Shown one piece after another: positions 11,508 through 21,250 of a DNA stretch of 45,759 nucleotides; position 1 is the stretch's first letter; each line of letters begins with the position of its first letter. A model generated the notes under the pieces. That model saw nothing but the letters and a program-made list of their open reading frames with translations, did not search any database and was not told where the DNA came from. The DNA is taken from positions 343,379 to 389,137 of the forward strand of contig JBBHKE010002092.1 in assembly GCA_037447655.1 (NCBI GenBank), in the 5' to 3' direction. A program made the translations under genes and the position numbers. The stretch is from Zygnema cylindricum. Its lineage: Eukaryota; Streptophyta; Zygnematophyceae; Zygnematales; Zygnemataceae.

Positions 11508-11840
11508 ATTAATTTTAATTGAATTGTATTGTGCAGCGTTAATTCAACTGAATTTTAATGTGCAACGTTAAGTTCAATTGAATTGTAATGTGCAGCGTTA
11601 AATTTAGTTGAACTGTAATGTGCAGCGTTAATTTCAATCAAAATGTAATGTGCAGCGTTAATTTCAATTGAATTGTAATGTGCAGCGTTAATTTCAATTG
11701 AACTGTAATGTGCAACGTTAATTTCAATCAAATTGTAATGTGCAACGTTAATTTCAATTGAATTGTAATGTGCAACGTTAATTTCAATTGAACTGTAATG
11801 TGTAGCCTTAATATCGATTGAATTGTAATGTGTAGCCGAG
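11508..11840. repeat. 30-bp minisatellite, about 11 units
   Basis: A tandem array of a 30-bp unit, typically AGCGTTAATTTCAATTGAAT followed by TGTAATGTGC. The later units are nearly identical, while the first two and last two are more diverged, as expected of a decaying array edge. Each unit contains a TCAATTGA palindrome or a variant of it. Confidence 0.92.
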
Positions 11841-11999
11841 GGAATTCATAGGATTCGATCCAACGTCAACCAAACTTTTTAATACCTGAGCCATGTGTGA
11901 GAATTTTGTCGCTTTTGCCTCTAAATTTATGAGGTGTCTAAACCCTACAAATGGCAGATTTTAAGATATAATAATTTAATGAAATTGAACATTAATGCG

Positions 12000-12570
12000 T
12001 GTATATATAATCAATAGTAACACAGTTATTGGTCTGTAAAATTAGTGTTAGTATAGTTATTAGTAATGTAGAATTAGTATTAGGACAATTACTAGTCATG
12101 CATAATTAGTAATAGCATAGTTATTAATGAGTATAATGAGTATTAGTACGGTTACAAGTATATATGGTCATTATTAGTACAATTATTAGTCTGTATAATC
12201 AATATGAGCACAGTTATAAATCTGTATAATCAGTATTGGTACACTTATTAAACGGTATAATTAGAGTTTATACAGTTACTAGTCTGCGATGGTTAGTTCA
12301 GTTATTAGTAATGTATAATTAGTATTAGGATAGTTATTAGCAATGTATCCTTCCTATGAGTACTATTACTAATTATATAATAAGTGTACTACCACAAATT
12401 ATACACCGTAATAACTGTAAAAATGCAAATTAAACAAAAATAATACTAATTGCATGAACTAATAATGTGCTAATACTAATTATACAGACAAAGAACTCTA
12501 CTGATTTTAATTGTACAGTCCAATAACTGTACTAATAACTGCGCTAGCACTAATTAATAATTATACATAG
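12000..12570. repeat. Degenerate repeats in two opposing orientations
   Basis: From about 12015 to 12360, units near 30 bp carry words such as ATTAGTACAGTTATTAGT and GTATAAT. From about 12385 to 12570 the complementary words (ATAACTGTACTAATA, ATTATACAGAC) appear instead. The block is therefore a large imperfect inverted repeat centred near 12370. No ORF is present. Confidence 0.7.
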
Positions 12571-13239
12571 GGAATTGATAATGACAGTGATTGTTTTGGT
12601 TGCGGACAGTCACTTACATACGAAGCGTGACGCGTTTTTTTCGTCCGCGGAAATATTTTATGTGTACGACGAACCGGCAATATTTCCGTACGAGACTTCA
12701 GTTTCAAGAGGTTTCGTTTCACTTTGCGTCTAAGGGTGGCGTTCCATCAGGAAATTCTGTAAACGTACGGTCAACTTTACAGTGTGCTACATTTTGATGA
12801 GTGTACTATCGCGCAGAGTCTGTAATCCACGTGTACAAATAAGAGTGGTTCTACAAATCATAAGATCGTATTTGAAAATCATCAAATATTTTTTACACCG
12901 ACCAACCTCAAGTCGAAGTCGTCATTTGCATACCATGTACGTGTGGACCAGGGTATCGTACCACACAAATTCTGTACTTTTTGCAAATGCTTGTCAGACG
13001 CCAGCTCATTATTTTTAGGGTTTTTGCTTTTTTCGCGTGACGAATGAGCGCTTCCACAAATAGTGTGAAGAATGGCCGGTAACAAAAAAAATGCAACGAA
13101 AGTTCGTTACGAGATTACTTTCGTGATTTCCGTTGAATTTTTGAATGCATATATCATGTGCGAAATCTTTCGATTTCGGTTGGTTTCCGTCTTGACACGT
13201 ACATTCATTATCCAAGGTGTCGCGGCTCAATTTTTTTTC

Positions 13240-13281
13240 TGTAAATGGTGATGTACCTCCTCGAGGTACATCACCATTTAC
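13240..13281. repeat. Perfect hairpin conserved between two repeat copies
   Basis: Arms TGTAAATGGTGATGTACC and GGTACATCACCATTTAC flank the 7-base loop TCCTCGA. The outer base of the right arm was displaced by the hAT insertion that follows. The second copy (40558-40599) has the same arms with a different 6-base loop. Confidence 0.85.
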
Positions 13282-14188
13282 TAGTGTTGTGTATTGGTAA
13301 GGATTTGCTGATAATCGATATGGGCCTTTTTTCGGGTATCCGATAATCGATATATTATTGGTACGATATATCGAAATCTATCTTATCGCCGATAAATAGT
13401 CGATAATATCGGGTACTTATCGGCGATAATGCCGATAGCGATAACTATCGGCGATATCTGTACGGACCGTACAGATTAATGCACGGCCTGAACACTCAAC
13501 TGTAAGTATTATTCCCCAAACGTGTTAAAGCACAGAAAGTACAGTAGCCGCCATGAGATTTGTACGGTGTTGATACGGATCCAGTAAAAATGATGTACTT
13601 TTCACATCCGACGCCATGGCTTTGTCCCTATATTCCTTGAGATCCACTGGGGACCTGCCATGTGTCAATCTGTCAGCTTTTTTGGCAAAAGCTGCCAAAA
13701 GAGCCATTCCGAGATGCCGGCGCTCACGCTGGCCCGTCCGCTCGTGTTTACTCAATTCCAAGTGGCTTGTTCGATTGCGGCGGCGCGCAGAATGTTATTT
13801 TGCGTCCGTTGTACTCTTGTGTCCGCCGTCCTTTTCTAGTTCCATGTTCACCTGTTTTTTAGTAAAATTCCGTGCGTCGCCGTAAATTTTTTGTTCAGTT
13901 AACCGGTCGATATTTATGTGTTGCGCTGTCCGTAATAAGTTACAGTTAAACGCTAACGAAACATATTTTTATACGTGGCATGCCACGCTATATAAAATCA
14001 ATAAAATAATATAGTATGTTATAAAGTACTATTGTATGCATACTATATATTTTGTATGTTATCGCCGATATGGAATTTGTTGGTCCTAGACCGATATATC
14101 GGAACCTCTGACCGTTTGATAACCGATAACTATCGGTATCGGTGTTATCGCGATAAGTTTTTTACCGATACACAACACTACCATTTAC
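13274..14188. mobile_element. hAT-like non-autonomous element 3 (13282-14180)
   Basis: It is 899 bp with tips TAGTGTTGTGTATTGGTAA and TTACCGATACACAACACTA, inverted copies differing at one base. It is flanked by a perfect 8-bp duplication CCATTTAC at 13274-13281 and 14181-14188. The related sequence at 40591-40598 has one CCATTTAC and no insert, which is a direct empty-site comparison. The interior has many TATCGGCGATA-type words near the ends and a GC-richer centre around 13.6-13.8 kb whose short ORFs show no transposase motif. Confidence 0.9.
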
Positions 14189-16073
14189 AGACACTTTGGA
14201 AGCGAATGCTTCGCGAAAAAATATCCAACGGTCATTTTTTTCTCCAGACCTTTGGAGAATATTGGCAAGATTCTCTGTAATGTTGTTCGCTTATCAAAAC
14301 AAAATAGCAGGTACGGCATGGTACGGAGAGTGGTTCCACGTAGTCCACGATTAAATCTTTAAAATCGTTAAAGATTTGGAAAACAACCATTTTCGTATGC
14401 AAATCCGTACTTGCGTACTTCCCACGTGTACTTCGCAAGTGTACCGCGTCAATGTACCTCAGAGATCTCCTTCACTCTGTTGACTTAAGGAAAAAACCGT
14501 ATTTCTTTTCGGCAAAGATTTTACGGTCACCTTGTCCGAAGCCACGTGACTTTGGAGGTGTGTGAAAATTTTCATTTTAACGTACAGTATCGAGGTACAA
14601 CGGACAAGCGGCAAACTTTTTATACAACAAGCCTTGCGTAAACATCATATCCGTACAAAATACACTTCTTACAACTAGACCAAAAATGCAAATTTTAAGG
14701 CGTAGCGTCCACGCTTAACTGTGGTAAATTAGTCTGCCATGTACGTACGGATGTTTTTCGTGACGGCGTACGATTTCAAAAAAATTGTACGGGTACATAT
14801 ATTAGCGTATACATGTTTGCGACCGACATTTATTTTTTCAGAGACCCAAATTAGCATTATTAAACAATTAGAATGTATGTTTTTTTTCGAAATTTTCGAA
14901 TTCTTAATTAGCGTACACCACTGTAATTTATAGTGTACGCTAAATAAACTTCTACGCTAATAGCGATTGGCGGTGTAATGTCTTATTTATTAACATGTGG
15001 TTGCCTCAGTTTTGTTACCGTAAACCTTGGCCGGCCGTGTGGATTGCTGATTTTATTATGACGGTCGACGTTCACAAGCGCGGCAAAATTTTAACCGGTT
15101 GTTGCGATATCTCGCAAGTCAAAGCTGTTCAACGGATTGACCATCGAATCTAAAATCAGCGGTACTTGTAATAGTGTGTACTTAAATGTACAATCTTTGA
15201 CAAGCTGACGCAGGTGACTGCGCCGCAACCAAAATAGTCACTGCTCTGATCATTTCCCTTAATAAAATGGCACATACGATATAGTCCGACCACCGACAGT
15301 TTACAAAAGCGTTAATTTTCCTAACCTAGTACAGCTGTAGTTTGAACTCTTCTGTAACAGGGCGGTTAAAACTGCTCTCAAGTCAAACTTTTACCTATAT
15401 TGAATGTACTTATGCACGGTAAGGTACATACTCACACGCACGGAAAAGTACACCTCTACACGTACGTATAAAGAAACAACCAATCCAGCACCAAAAAAGA
15501 AAAGGTTGGAAACTGTCGGAATATGTTTTCCGTGCGTTTCTTGGCATGTTACGCCTCCTTCCCTTCAGGCTGCCGTCGTCCACATCTCGCATGCACATCA
15601 CCATAGTAATGAATGATGTCATACGTGAAAAAAAACAAAAAAACATACAAAAAAATAGAATCAAAATCATTTAACTGTAAATAATATATCTTAGCAAGTA
15701 TTTACGATGATAAACTTGAGAAATTGTTTCACGAAGGTTTAAACGAATAGACTGCAATAAAACATTTTCTGTTTCTTCGAGCACCAATGAAAACACAGCA
15801 CTGCCCACTTGTTTACTTCCGGGCCTTTCTCAATTATTGCTGACGTCACCTCTCGACATTTTTAAATGCCAGAAGTTTCTCTGAGCCGTCGGCACCCGGA
15901 TTAAAGTACGAATCACGTCATCATTGTATTTCATGACGTCATCATTAACATTATAGAACAGCGAAAAACGGACAAACAAAAGATCGTCACCAACTGCGAG
16001 CCATCCGTACATCTCCCTTGCTTGTGGGTCACGCCACAATCTCCTCCGCGTTTCCCGTCGATGTACGGACGGA
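14189..16073. other. No gene seen; putative promoter side of the RING-H2 gene
   Basis: To about 14330 this is the right part of the Harbinger-like copy. Beyond that I see no protein-coding signal. An 11-bp perfect hairpin (TTAGCGTACAC and its complement) is at 14908-14943. The last 250 bases hold TGACGTCA sites, listed separately. GTAC-containing words are frequent. Confidence 0.5.
15841..15941. promoter_or_regulatory. Cluster of TGACGTCA (CRE/TGA-type) sites
   Basis: Two perfect 8-bp palindromes TGACGTCA are at 15841-15848 and 15934-15941, with a half-site CACGTCA at about 15914-15920. This is the established core for plant and animal bZIP factors. The cluster lies 130-230 bases upstream of the first ATG of the RING-H2 gene region, so it may belong to that promoter. 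That link is inferred from position only. Confidence 0.4.
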
Positions 16074-16577
16074 GTGGAAACACTTATTTGGAGATGCGGT
16101 CGAGGCGGACATCGCACAAATAATGCCTCCTATTATTTTGTAGTTTTCTATGTTCTCCTTTTTTCGGCTGCCCGTATTTATCCACTCTATTTCTCAACTC
16201 TCCGTCACCCTCCTCCCCTTCCCCTCAGCTCCCTCCCTCACTCCTCCCTCACCTCCTTTCCCTCCTCCCCTCTTCCACTCCTTTCTCCCTCCCTCCCTCC
16301 TCCTCCCTCCCTCCTCCTCCTCCTCCCTCCCTCCCATTGCCCTCCCTCTCTCCCTCCCCCCCCTCCCTCCCTCCCTCCCCTCTCTTCTTCCTCCCGGGTC
16401 CCCAGCAACGACTTCAGCCGCGCCGTCGTGATCGTCCTCATCATCATGGTGGTACTCGTATTAGTGTTGACTCTGCTCAAAGTCAGGAGGGGGTGGGTGC
16501 TGCTCAGGACGCTCCCCCCCCTCCCGAGGGAGGCAATGGAGTGGGAGGGAGGGGAAGAAGGAGAGAGAAAGGGATGA
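16074..16577 (+). CDS. N-terminal membrane exon of the RING-H2 gene (probable)
   Basis: This 167-codon open frame begins near the putative promoter, runs through a Pro/Leu/Ser-rich part encoded by the CT tract, and contains one strong transmembrane helix at residues 117-135 (16422-16479, AVVIVLIIMVVLVLVLTLL) preceded by a polar NDFSR and followed by KVRR. A single N-terminal helix before a RING-H2 domain is the standard layout of plant ATL-type ubiquitin ligases, which sit in plasma or endomembranes. The true start may be downstream, because ATL proteins often have only a short Pro/Ser-rich leader. A donor could lie just after the helix (AAA|GTCAGG near 16480). The rest of the frame then turns into GA-tract sequence and is unlikely to be coding. 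Confidence 0.5.
   Translation: METLIWRCGRGGHRTNNASYYFVVFYVLLFSAARIYPLYFSTLRHPPPLPLSSLPHSSLTSFPSSPLPLLSPSLPPPPSLLLLLPPSHCPPSLPPPPPSLPPLSSSSRVPSNDFSRAVVIVLIIMVVLVLVLTLLKVRRGWVLLRTLPPLPREAMEWEGGEEGERKG
16180..16395. repeat. Polypyrimidine tract (CCT/CTCC repeats)
   Basis: More than 200 bases of almost pure CTCCCTCC-type sequence on the plus strand. It is partly read as Pro/Leu/Ser codons in the frame leading to the membrane helix. Such tracts can form triplex DNA and are prone to slippage. Confidence 0.9.
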
Positions 16578-17095
16578 GTGAGAGCAGTGAAGGAGTCGGA
16601 GAGGTTTTACTTATGGGGTGGATGAGGAGGTGGGAGGAGAGGGAGGAGGGAGAGAGGAGGGGGAAGGAGGGAAGGAGGGGAAGGAAGGAGAGGGAGAAGG
16701 AGAAGAATGGGGAGAAAGATGGGAAAAAGGCGGGAGAAGAGGAGGGAAAGAAGGAAGAGGGGAAGAATTGGGGGAAGGAGGAGGCAGGAATGGGAGGCGG
16801 AGGAGAAGAAGAGAGGAGGACAAAGGGGTAGGAGAGTGGGAGGAGGGAGGAGGTCAGGAGGAGAGGAGTGCGGTGTGTCTGGGGAGTATCGAAGGGAGAG
16901 ATTCTATGGAAGCTGCACGCCTGCGGACACCACTTCCACAAGGTAGGGGGGGGAGGGCAGGGAGCGGTAGGGAAGGGGGGGAAAGAGCGGAAGGAGATGG
17001 GGGAGGGAGGAAGGGGGCAAAGGGGGGAAAGGGATGGGAAAATGGGAAAGGAGAGAGGGGAAAATGGAGAAAAGAGAGGAGGAGAGGGAGGAGAT
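16540..17095. repeat. Polypurine tract (GGA/GAA repeats) around the RING exon
   Basis: About 550 bases of plus-strand purine, interrupted only by the short RING exon near 16858-16942. The long Glu/Gly/Arg/Lys ORFs here, and the Ser/Pro/Phe/Leu ORFs on the other strand, are products of base composition and are not called as genes. Together with the CT tracts on either side it forms opposed purine and pyrimidine blocks. Confidence 0.88.
16858..16942 (+). pseudogene. RING-H2 exon, first half of the finger (disturbed)
   Basis: The end of this exon reads GEILWKLHACGHHFHK, the middle of a RING-H2 finger with zinc ligands Cys, His and His. It is followed by a donor AAG|GTAGGG at 16943. Joining to the acceptor at 18745 keeps the frame and yields FHK-DCIDAWL, the canonical order. 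The first Cys-x-x-Cys pair should lie 15-20 residues earlier. Its pieces are present but spread over different frames (EECGV and GEYRRE in one, VCLG in another, the rest in a third). Short missing bases within G runs and a GT repeat would explain this. It could be real decay or sequencing slippage in this purine tract. A candidate acceptor CAG lies at 16855-16857 but has no pyrimidine tract. Confidence 0.65.
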
Positions 17096-17184
17096 GTCAA
17101 ATTGGTAAAAATGTATTCGTAGGCTCATAAGGGAGTCAGTTTGGGTTTTTAAGAGTTAATTTTGAATCTCAGGTGGTGTATGGC

Positions 17185-17360
17185 ATGATTCTCTCCCTCT
17201 CTCCCTCCCTCCCGTTCTCTCTTCCTCTCCCTCTCCCTCTCGCCCTCTATCTCTCCCGCTCTTCCTCTCTCCTGCTCTCCCTCTCTCCCTCTCTCCCTCT
17301 GTCCCTCTGTCCCTCTGCCCCTCTGTTCCTCTCTCCCTTTCTCCCTCCCCTCCTCTCCGT
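17185..17360. repeat. Polypyrimidine tract in intron (CTCTCCCT)
   Basis: Short-period CTCTCCCT repeats within the long intron. Any ORF through it is compositional. Confidence 0.85.
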
Positions 17361-17849
17361 CTCTCTTTTTTTATCCGTAAGTTTTTCCCGATTTTATTGT
17401 GGACTGCACCACCTTAGTGAGCCCTAAACTGATTTTTGTCAATTGCAAAATTCCATGTCCCTTTTTAATCTCTTTTTCCCTTTTCCCTTTTTTTTAATCC
17501 CCATCCCTTGTTAACCCTTCGTTTTTTCGATCAGAAACGAAATGTTAGGGTTTGTGCTGATTTATCATCCTCGTTTCGAGTGTGAAGCTACACTTTTTTT
17601 TATACATTATATAATATCATTAGTATTTTTCATGTGTTTATTCATCTCTTTTTAATAGTCTTTGACCATAATAAGAGTCTTGAACACTTTTGTAACTCAA
17701 AAATTATTTTTCTAAAAGACTCAAATACCCTACATTCTTTTAAACCACGGTCTCTCATTTTTTCAAAACTTACCGTTAATAAAAGGCCTGCCGGTTAAAA
17801 CCTTTTGTATGGAGGGACGGATAAATAAAGTGAGAAGTGTAGAGGAAAT

Positions 17850-18085
17850 AATGTCCCCTCTCCCTCTTTCGCTCCCCTCCCTCTTTTCCTCCCTTTCCAC
17901 TCTTGCCCTTGCACTCTCCCTCTCCCCTCTCCCTCCCCTTCTACCTCCCCCTCCCTCTCGCTTTCCCTCTGCCTTTCTTTCTTCCTCTCCTTCTCCCTCT
18001 CCCCCTCCCTTTTCCCCTTGCTGTCCCACTCTCTCTCCCTCTCCTCCACCGCCTCTTGCTCTCTTTCTCTCTCTCCCTCTCCCAC
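17850..18085. repeat. Second polypyrimidine tract in intron
   Basis: CTCCCTCTCC-type sequence of more than 200 bases, complementary in composition to the upstream GA tract, so the unspliced RNA could pair internally. Confidence 0.85.
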
Positions 18086-18744
18086 CATTTTTTTTATTTT
18101 TTTTGTTTTCTTCCTTTTGCACTTTTTTTTGTCGTCTTCTGTTCAGCTTATCTGCATCATTTTTCTACAATTCTCAAACTTGGTTTTGCCTCAATTGCTG
18201 GTTTTTTTGTTTCTTTTTCGAAAACTTTCGGACCTGGAACTCTTTCGGTTTCAAATACTTGAAACTTCCGAACTCTCAAACTCTTGTATTTTGTAAACCT
18301 TGAGAAGAGAAGAGAAGTTCTCCTTTCTCTTTTGAATAATGTTTCAACTTTACTAAAACCTCATATTTATCTGTCAACCATATGGACTTTAACATTTTAT
18401 TCATTTGTTTATTTTTTTATTTCTAGTAATCTCAAGTGTGTAATACGAAACTTGAACACTTTCATAACTCAAAACGATGTTATAAACGACTAAATAACCT
18501 TTGATTGTTCTCAACCTCGTCTTTCATTTTTTTCAAAACTCACCATTAGTAGAAAAACTCGATTTGGTAAGATGTTTTATGAAGCTTTTTTTGTCTGTCC
18601 CTTTTTTCCTGTCCTTTTTTTTCACTTTTTTTTCTGACTTTTTTTTTCTCCAATTTTTTTGTCATTTTCTCCACCTGACATACTACCTTTAAGCCTTCCC
18701 TTTTTTGTCTTTATTTGACATTCCCCATTTCTCTCTTTCTGCAG

Positions 18745-19008
18745 GACTGCATCGATGCTTGGCTACGGACAAATGTTTCTTGTCCTCTCTGTCGTACTGT
18801 TCTACAGTACAGAGTGGAAGAAGGAGCCGAAAATACGGAGGACATTCCTATAAGGATAAACGTAGGATTTCCGGAAGAAAATTCTCATCTGCCCGGAAGA
18901 TCTCATGTAGAAACTTCTTTAGAAAGAGGACAAAATGAATCTCAAGGATCAATTGTGGTGGATGTGGATCATTCAAATCAAAATAGATGGGAAATCCCTC
19001 GTCCGTAA
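18745..19008 (+). CDS. RING-H2 finger (ATL-like) ubiquitin ligase, last exon
   Basis: This exon starts after the acceptor TTTCTGCAG and codes DCIDAWLRTNVSCPLCRTVL, which supplies the second half of a RING-H2 finger: Cys, Trp-Leu, then Cys-Pro-x-Cys. In the family this finger binds a ubiquitin-charged E2 and passes ubiquitin to a target. The tail of about 65 residues is acidic and polar, with no recognised domain, and stops at TAA 19006-19008. The combination of CIDxWLxxxxxCPLCR with an upstream membrane helix is typical of plant ATL proteins; the characteristic GLD motif between helix and finger was not found. Base composition is balanced, unlike the surrounding tracts, which supports real coding. 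Without the upstream exon confirmed, the full protein length is unknown. Confidence 0.85.
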   Translation, partial: DCIDAWLRTNVSCPLCRTVLQYRVEEGAENTEDIPIRINVGFPEENSHLPGRSHVETSLERGQNESQGSIVVDVDHSNQNRWEIPRP

Positions 19009-21120
19009 AGTTAACAAGAGACAAACAAAGCTAATCGAAGGAAAAGAAAGGGGGTTTTCCAGGTTTTAGGGTTTTTTCGGAAGGTTTCGAAAGGTCTTGG
19101 AAGGGTTTTATTGGTTTTTGAAAATAATCTTTTAGTTTATTTGAAAGAGTATTTTTTTTAAGGAGCTTTGGCAAGGGAAGTTTGCGAGGGTTGGTGCAAT
19201 TTAGTGAGTTACTAGGATCAATTTGGAAGTTTTTACGGTTTAATCAATTTAGCGGCGGTTGTACATCAGTTTTAACGGTCGTTAAAACATGTAATTAAAG
19301 TGGAAATTTGGAGAGGGAGACGGGAAGAAAGGGGGAGAGGGAGATTGGGAGAGGTTTTGAGGGAAAGAGGGAGAGGGAGAGGAAATAGTACAAATTGTTC
19401 ATACATGATGCATTTTTTTTACGGTAGGCAATCACTAATTGTTTTAGGTGTTGTAATTTTACTTCCGTTAGGAAAATTTTGCAGCAGGAAGAGAGTTTTG
19501 GATAAGGGGAATGTTTGCAGTTTTAAAAAAATTGTGGAATAAAATAAGTGAATAAGACTTCAGCAAGGAGAGTAAAGTGAAAGCTAACCTTTTTCATGTA
19601 TAGCTGGATGGATTTTTTTTTTCTTTAGTACTTTTTGATTTTGATAGTAAAATCTCGACATCATTTTTGTGAAGTAATTTCAGTTGAACGGCTAACTTAC
19701 AAAACCTTTATTTGTTTTTAAAATAATGAATGAAGTTTTGGATTTCACAAGCATTCTTGTTGAAGTGTTTGTAAATGGCGAATTATCGGACAGTGACTAT
19801 GGTTTATTTCATGTTAGTTTGTTTCCTTTTTTCTTTTTTTAGTGTTGTTTTATGTTTTTTTGTCTTGTTTCGTCTTATTTTGTTTTGTTTTCTTTTACTT
19901 TTGTTTAGTCTTGTTCTCCGTTGTTTTTCTGTTGGGTTTAATTTTGTTTAGTATTTTTTTATGTTATGTTATCCTTTGTTTTTGTTTAATTATGTTATGT
20001 TATGTCTTGCTTTCTTATTTTATTTTATTATTACATCTTTTGTACTTTAATCACGGAAGGTACTATAATTTCGCAAATGCGGGTAATTGCTTATGCTTTG
20101 ATTTTAAATTAAAACTAGAAACCACCCGAGTACATAGGAACAAGAAACAACTGAAAAATCGAATACATGTGGAAGCAACTAAAGTAAAAACAAGGCGAAA
20201 GAAACTAGTACCAAGGACGTTGAAAGGAACAACAAGCACAAAAGCAAACAAGATAACGTGCCCAAAACAAAACTACCGAATAAAACCTCACTAGAGCTAA
20301 AAGGACCACTAAAAGCAAACCTTACTAATAAATGTCGTTTTGCAAATGGGTTTGGCTTCAATAAACTCAAAGACTATACACTAATTGATGTAGTTTCGCT
20401 TATGCCAATGGTATTGTCTAAGTGAGTTTTGAAAAAGCTTAAAATTACACACACGTATGTGTAGTAACTCTAAGCGGTATTTTTCCGGGAAGATCTCCGC
20501 AATAAGTTTCTAAATTTTTTTAATCTTTTTCAGACCTTGTCGCATTTTGGATGGTAGATCTTTGGGTTTTGGACACAGGTCAATTTTGGATTTTGGACAG
20601 GGTTTTACCTGACTTGGACAATTCTGAAAACCCATTTTCATGAAAGCGTACTTGTTTCCAAAAACCAGGGGGTAAAGTTATGTTGTTTGTGGGTAGCCTC
20701 TTACTGATAATAGATACGTACCTTTTCTTGACCTACCTATAAGTGATATATAGTCTCCATAAATCGCTAAAAAAACCAACGAGGGTATGGAGTTTGGAAG
20801 CTGAGGGTTTGGAGCAGATAGTTTCAAGAGGGCAAAAAAGTAGATACAATATTTTCTACTTAGTGCTTACAATTTGCTGATCTGCTTCCAAGAGAGTCGG
20901 AAATGGTTTTGTACTTCACTATTGAAATTTCAAATTTGGATGAGAGTAAAGAGTCTTTGTATTTATGGTCTTATGGAGTACCACTTTCTGTACGAACGTG
21001 TTGCGTCCGGAATGGAGCGTGGGTACAGTCGTTCTACCAAGTACGGCTAATTTGCACGTAAATCGGTGCATGCTCAGAGGTCAGTTTTGTACTTCCGTTC
21101 TACAAAGTACAACTTCTCTG
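19009..21120. other. 3' side of the RING-H2 gene; no other gene seen
   Basis: The first few hundred bases are probably 3' UTR. A short GA-rich tract lies at 19300-19385 and a T-rich low-complexity block at about 19820-20040. The hydrophobic ORF across that T-rich block is compositional. I see no domain in the rest on either strand. Confidence 0.5.
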
Positions 21121-21250
21121 TAAGGGTATGTCCCCATGTATTAAAGTATCTACTTTTCTTTGTCTTTTTGCCCTAAAATTCAGGGAACTTTGAAAAAAAA
21201 ATTAGCCGTACGAAAAAATCATTTTTACCAAAGTATTAAAGTAAACGTCA
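21121..21250. repeat. Fragment of a dispersed repeat shared with 40944-41050
   Basis: TAAGGGTATGTCCCCATGTA at 21121 and the following ~120 bases match TAAGGGTTCGTCTCCATGTG at 40944 and its downstream sequence. TAA followed by GGG resembles a Harbinger-type end, but no inverted partner was found for either copy. Confidence 0.5.

Larger units (their letters stand above)
12731..14470. mobile_element. Harbinger-like small element, copy A (right end unclear)
   Basis: It opens TAA|GGGTGGCGTTCCATCAGGA at 12731, matching TAA|GGGTGAAGTTCCATTAGGA of the complete copy at 40074. Colinear similarity to that copy runs to about 14330, interrupted by the hAT element at 13282-14180. No matching right terminal repeat was found, so that end is truncated or rearranged and the end coordinate is approximate. 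No transposase is encoded. The short ORFs within look accidental. Confidence 0.65.
16943..18744 (+). other. Intron of the RING-H2 gene
   Basis: The intron opens GTAGGG and closes TTTCTGCAG, a standard GT-AG pair that splits the RING finger between FHK and DCID. It is 1802 bases and unusually built, with the rest of the GA tract, two long CT tracts (about 17185-17360 and 17850-18085) and T-rich spacers. A ~160-base segment at 17630-17790 recurs in diverged form at 18395-18560 (shared words CTTGAACACTTT, AACTCAAAA and TTTTTTCAAAACT). Confidence 0.7.

Noticed and set aside
13616-13885. GC-rich ORFs in the centre of the hAT element
   Set aside because: Short, overlapping on both strands, with no hAT transposase motif.
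16504-17130. Long Ser/Pro/Phe ORF on the minus strand and Glu/Gly/Arg ORFs on the plus strand
   Set aside because: They are produced by the purine/pyrimidine tract. Several frames are open at once, and none has a domain.
17763-18303. Overlapping ORFs on both strands through the intronic CT tract
   Set aside because: Compositional only; they lie inside the probable RING-H2 intron.
19842-20294. 150-codon hydrophobic ORF resembling a membrane protein
   Set aside because: It comes from T-rich low-complexity DNA (mostly Phe, Leu, Cys, Val), with no conserved pattern.
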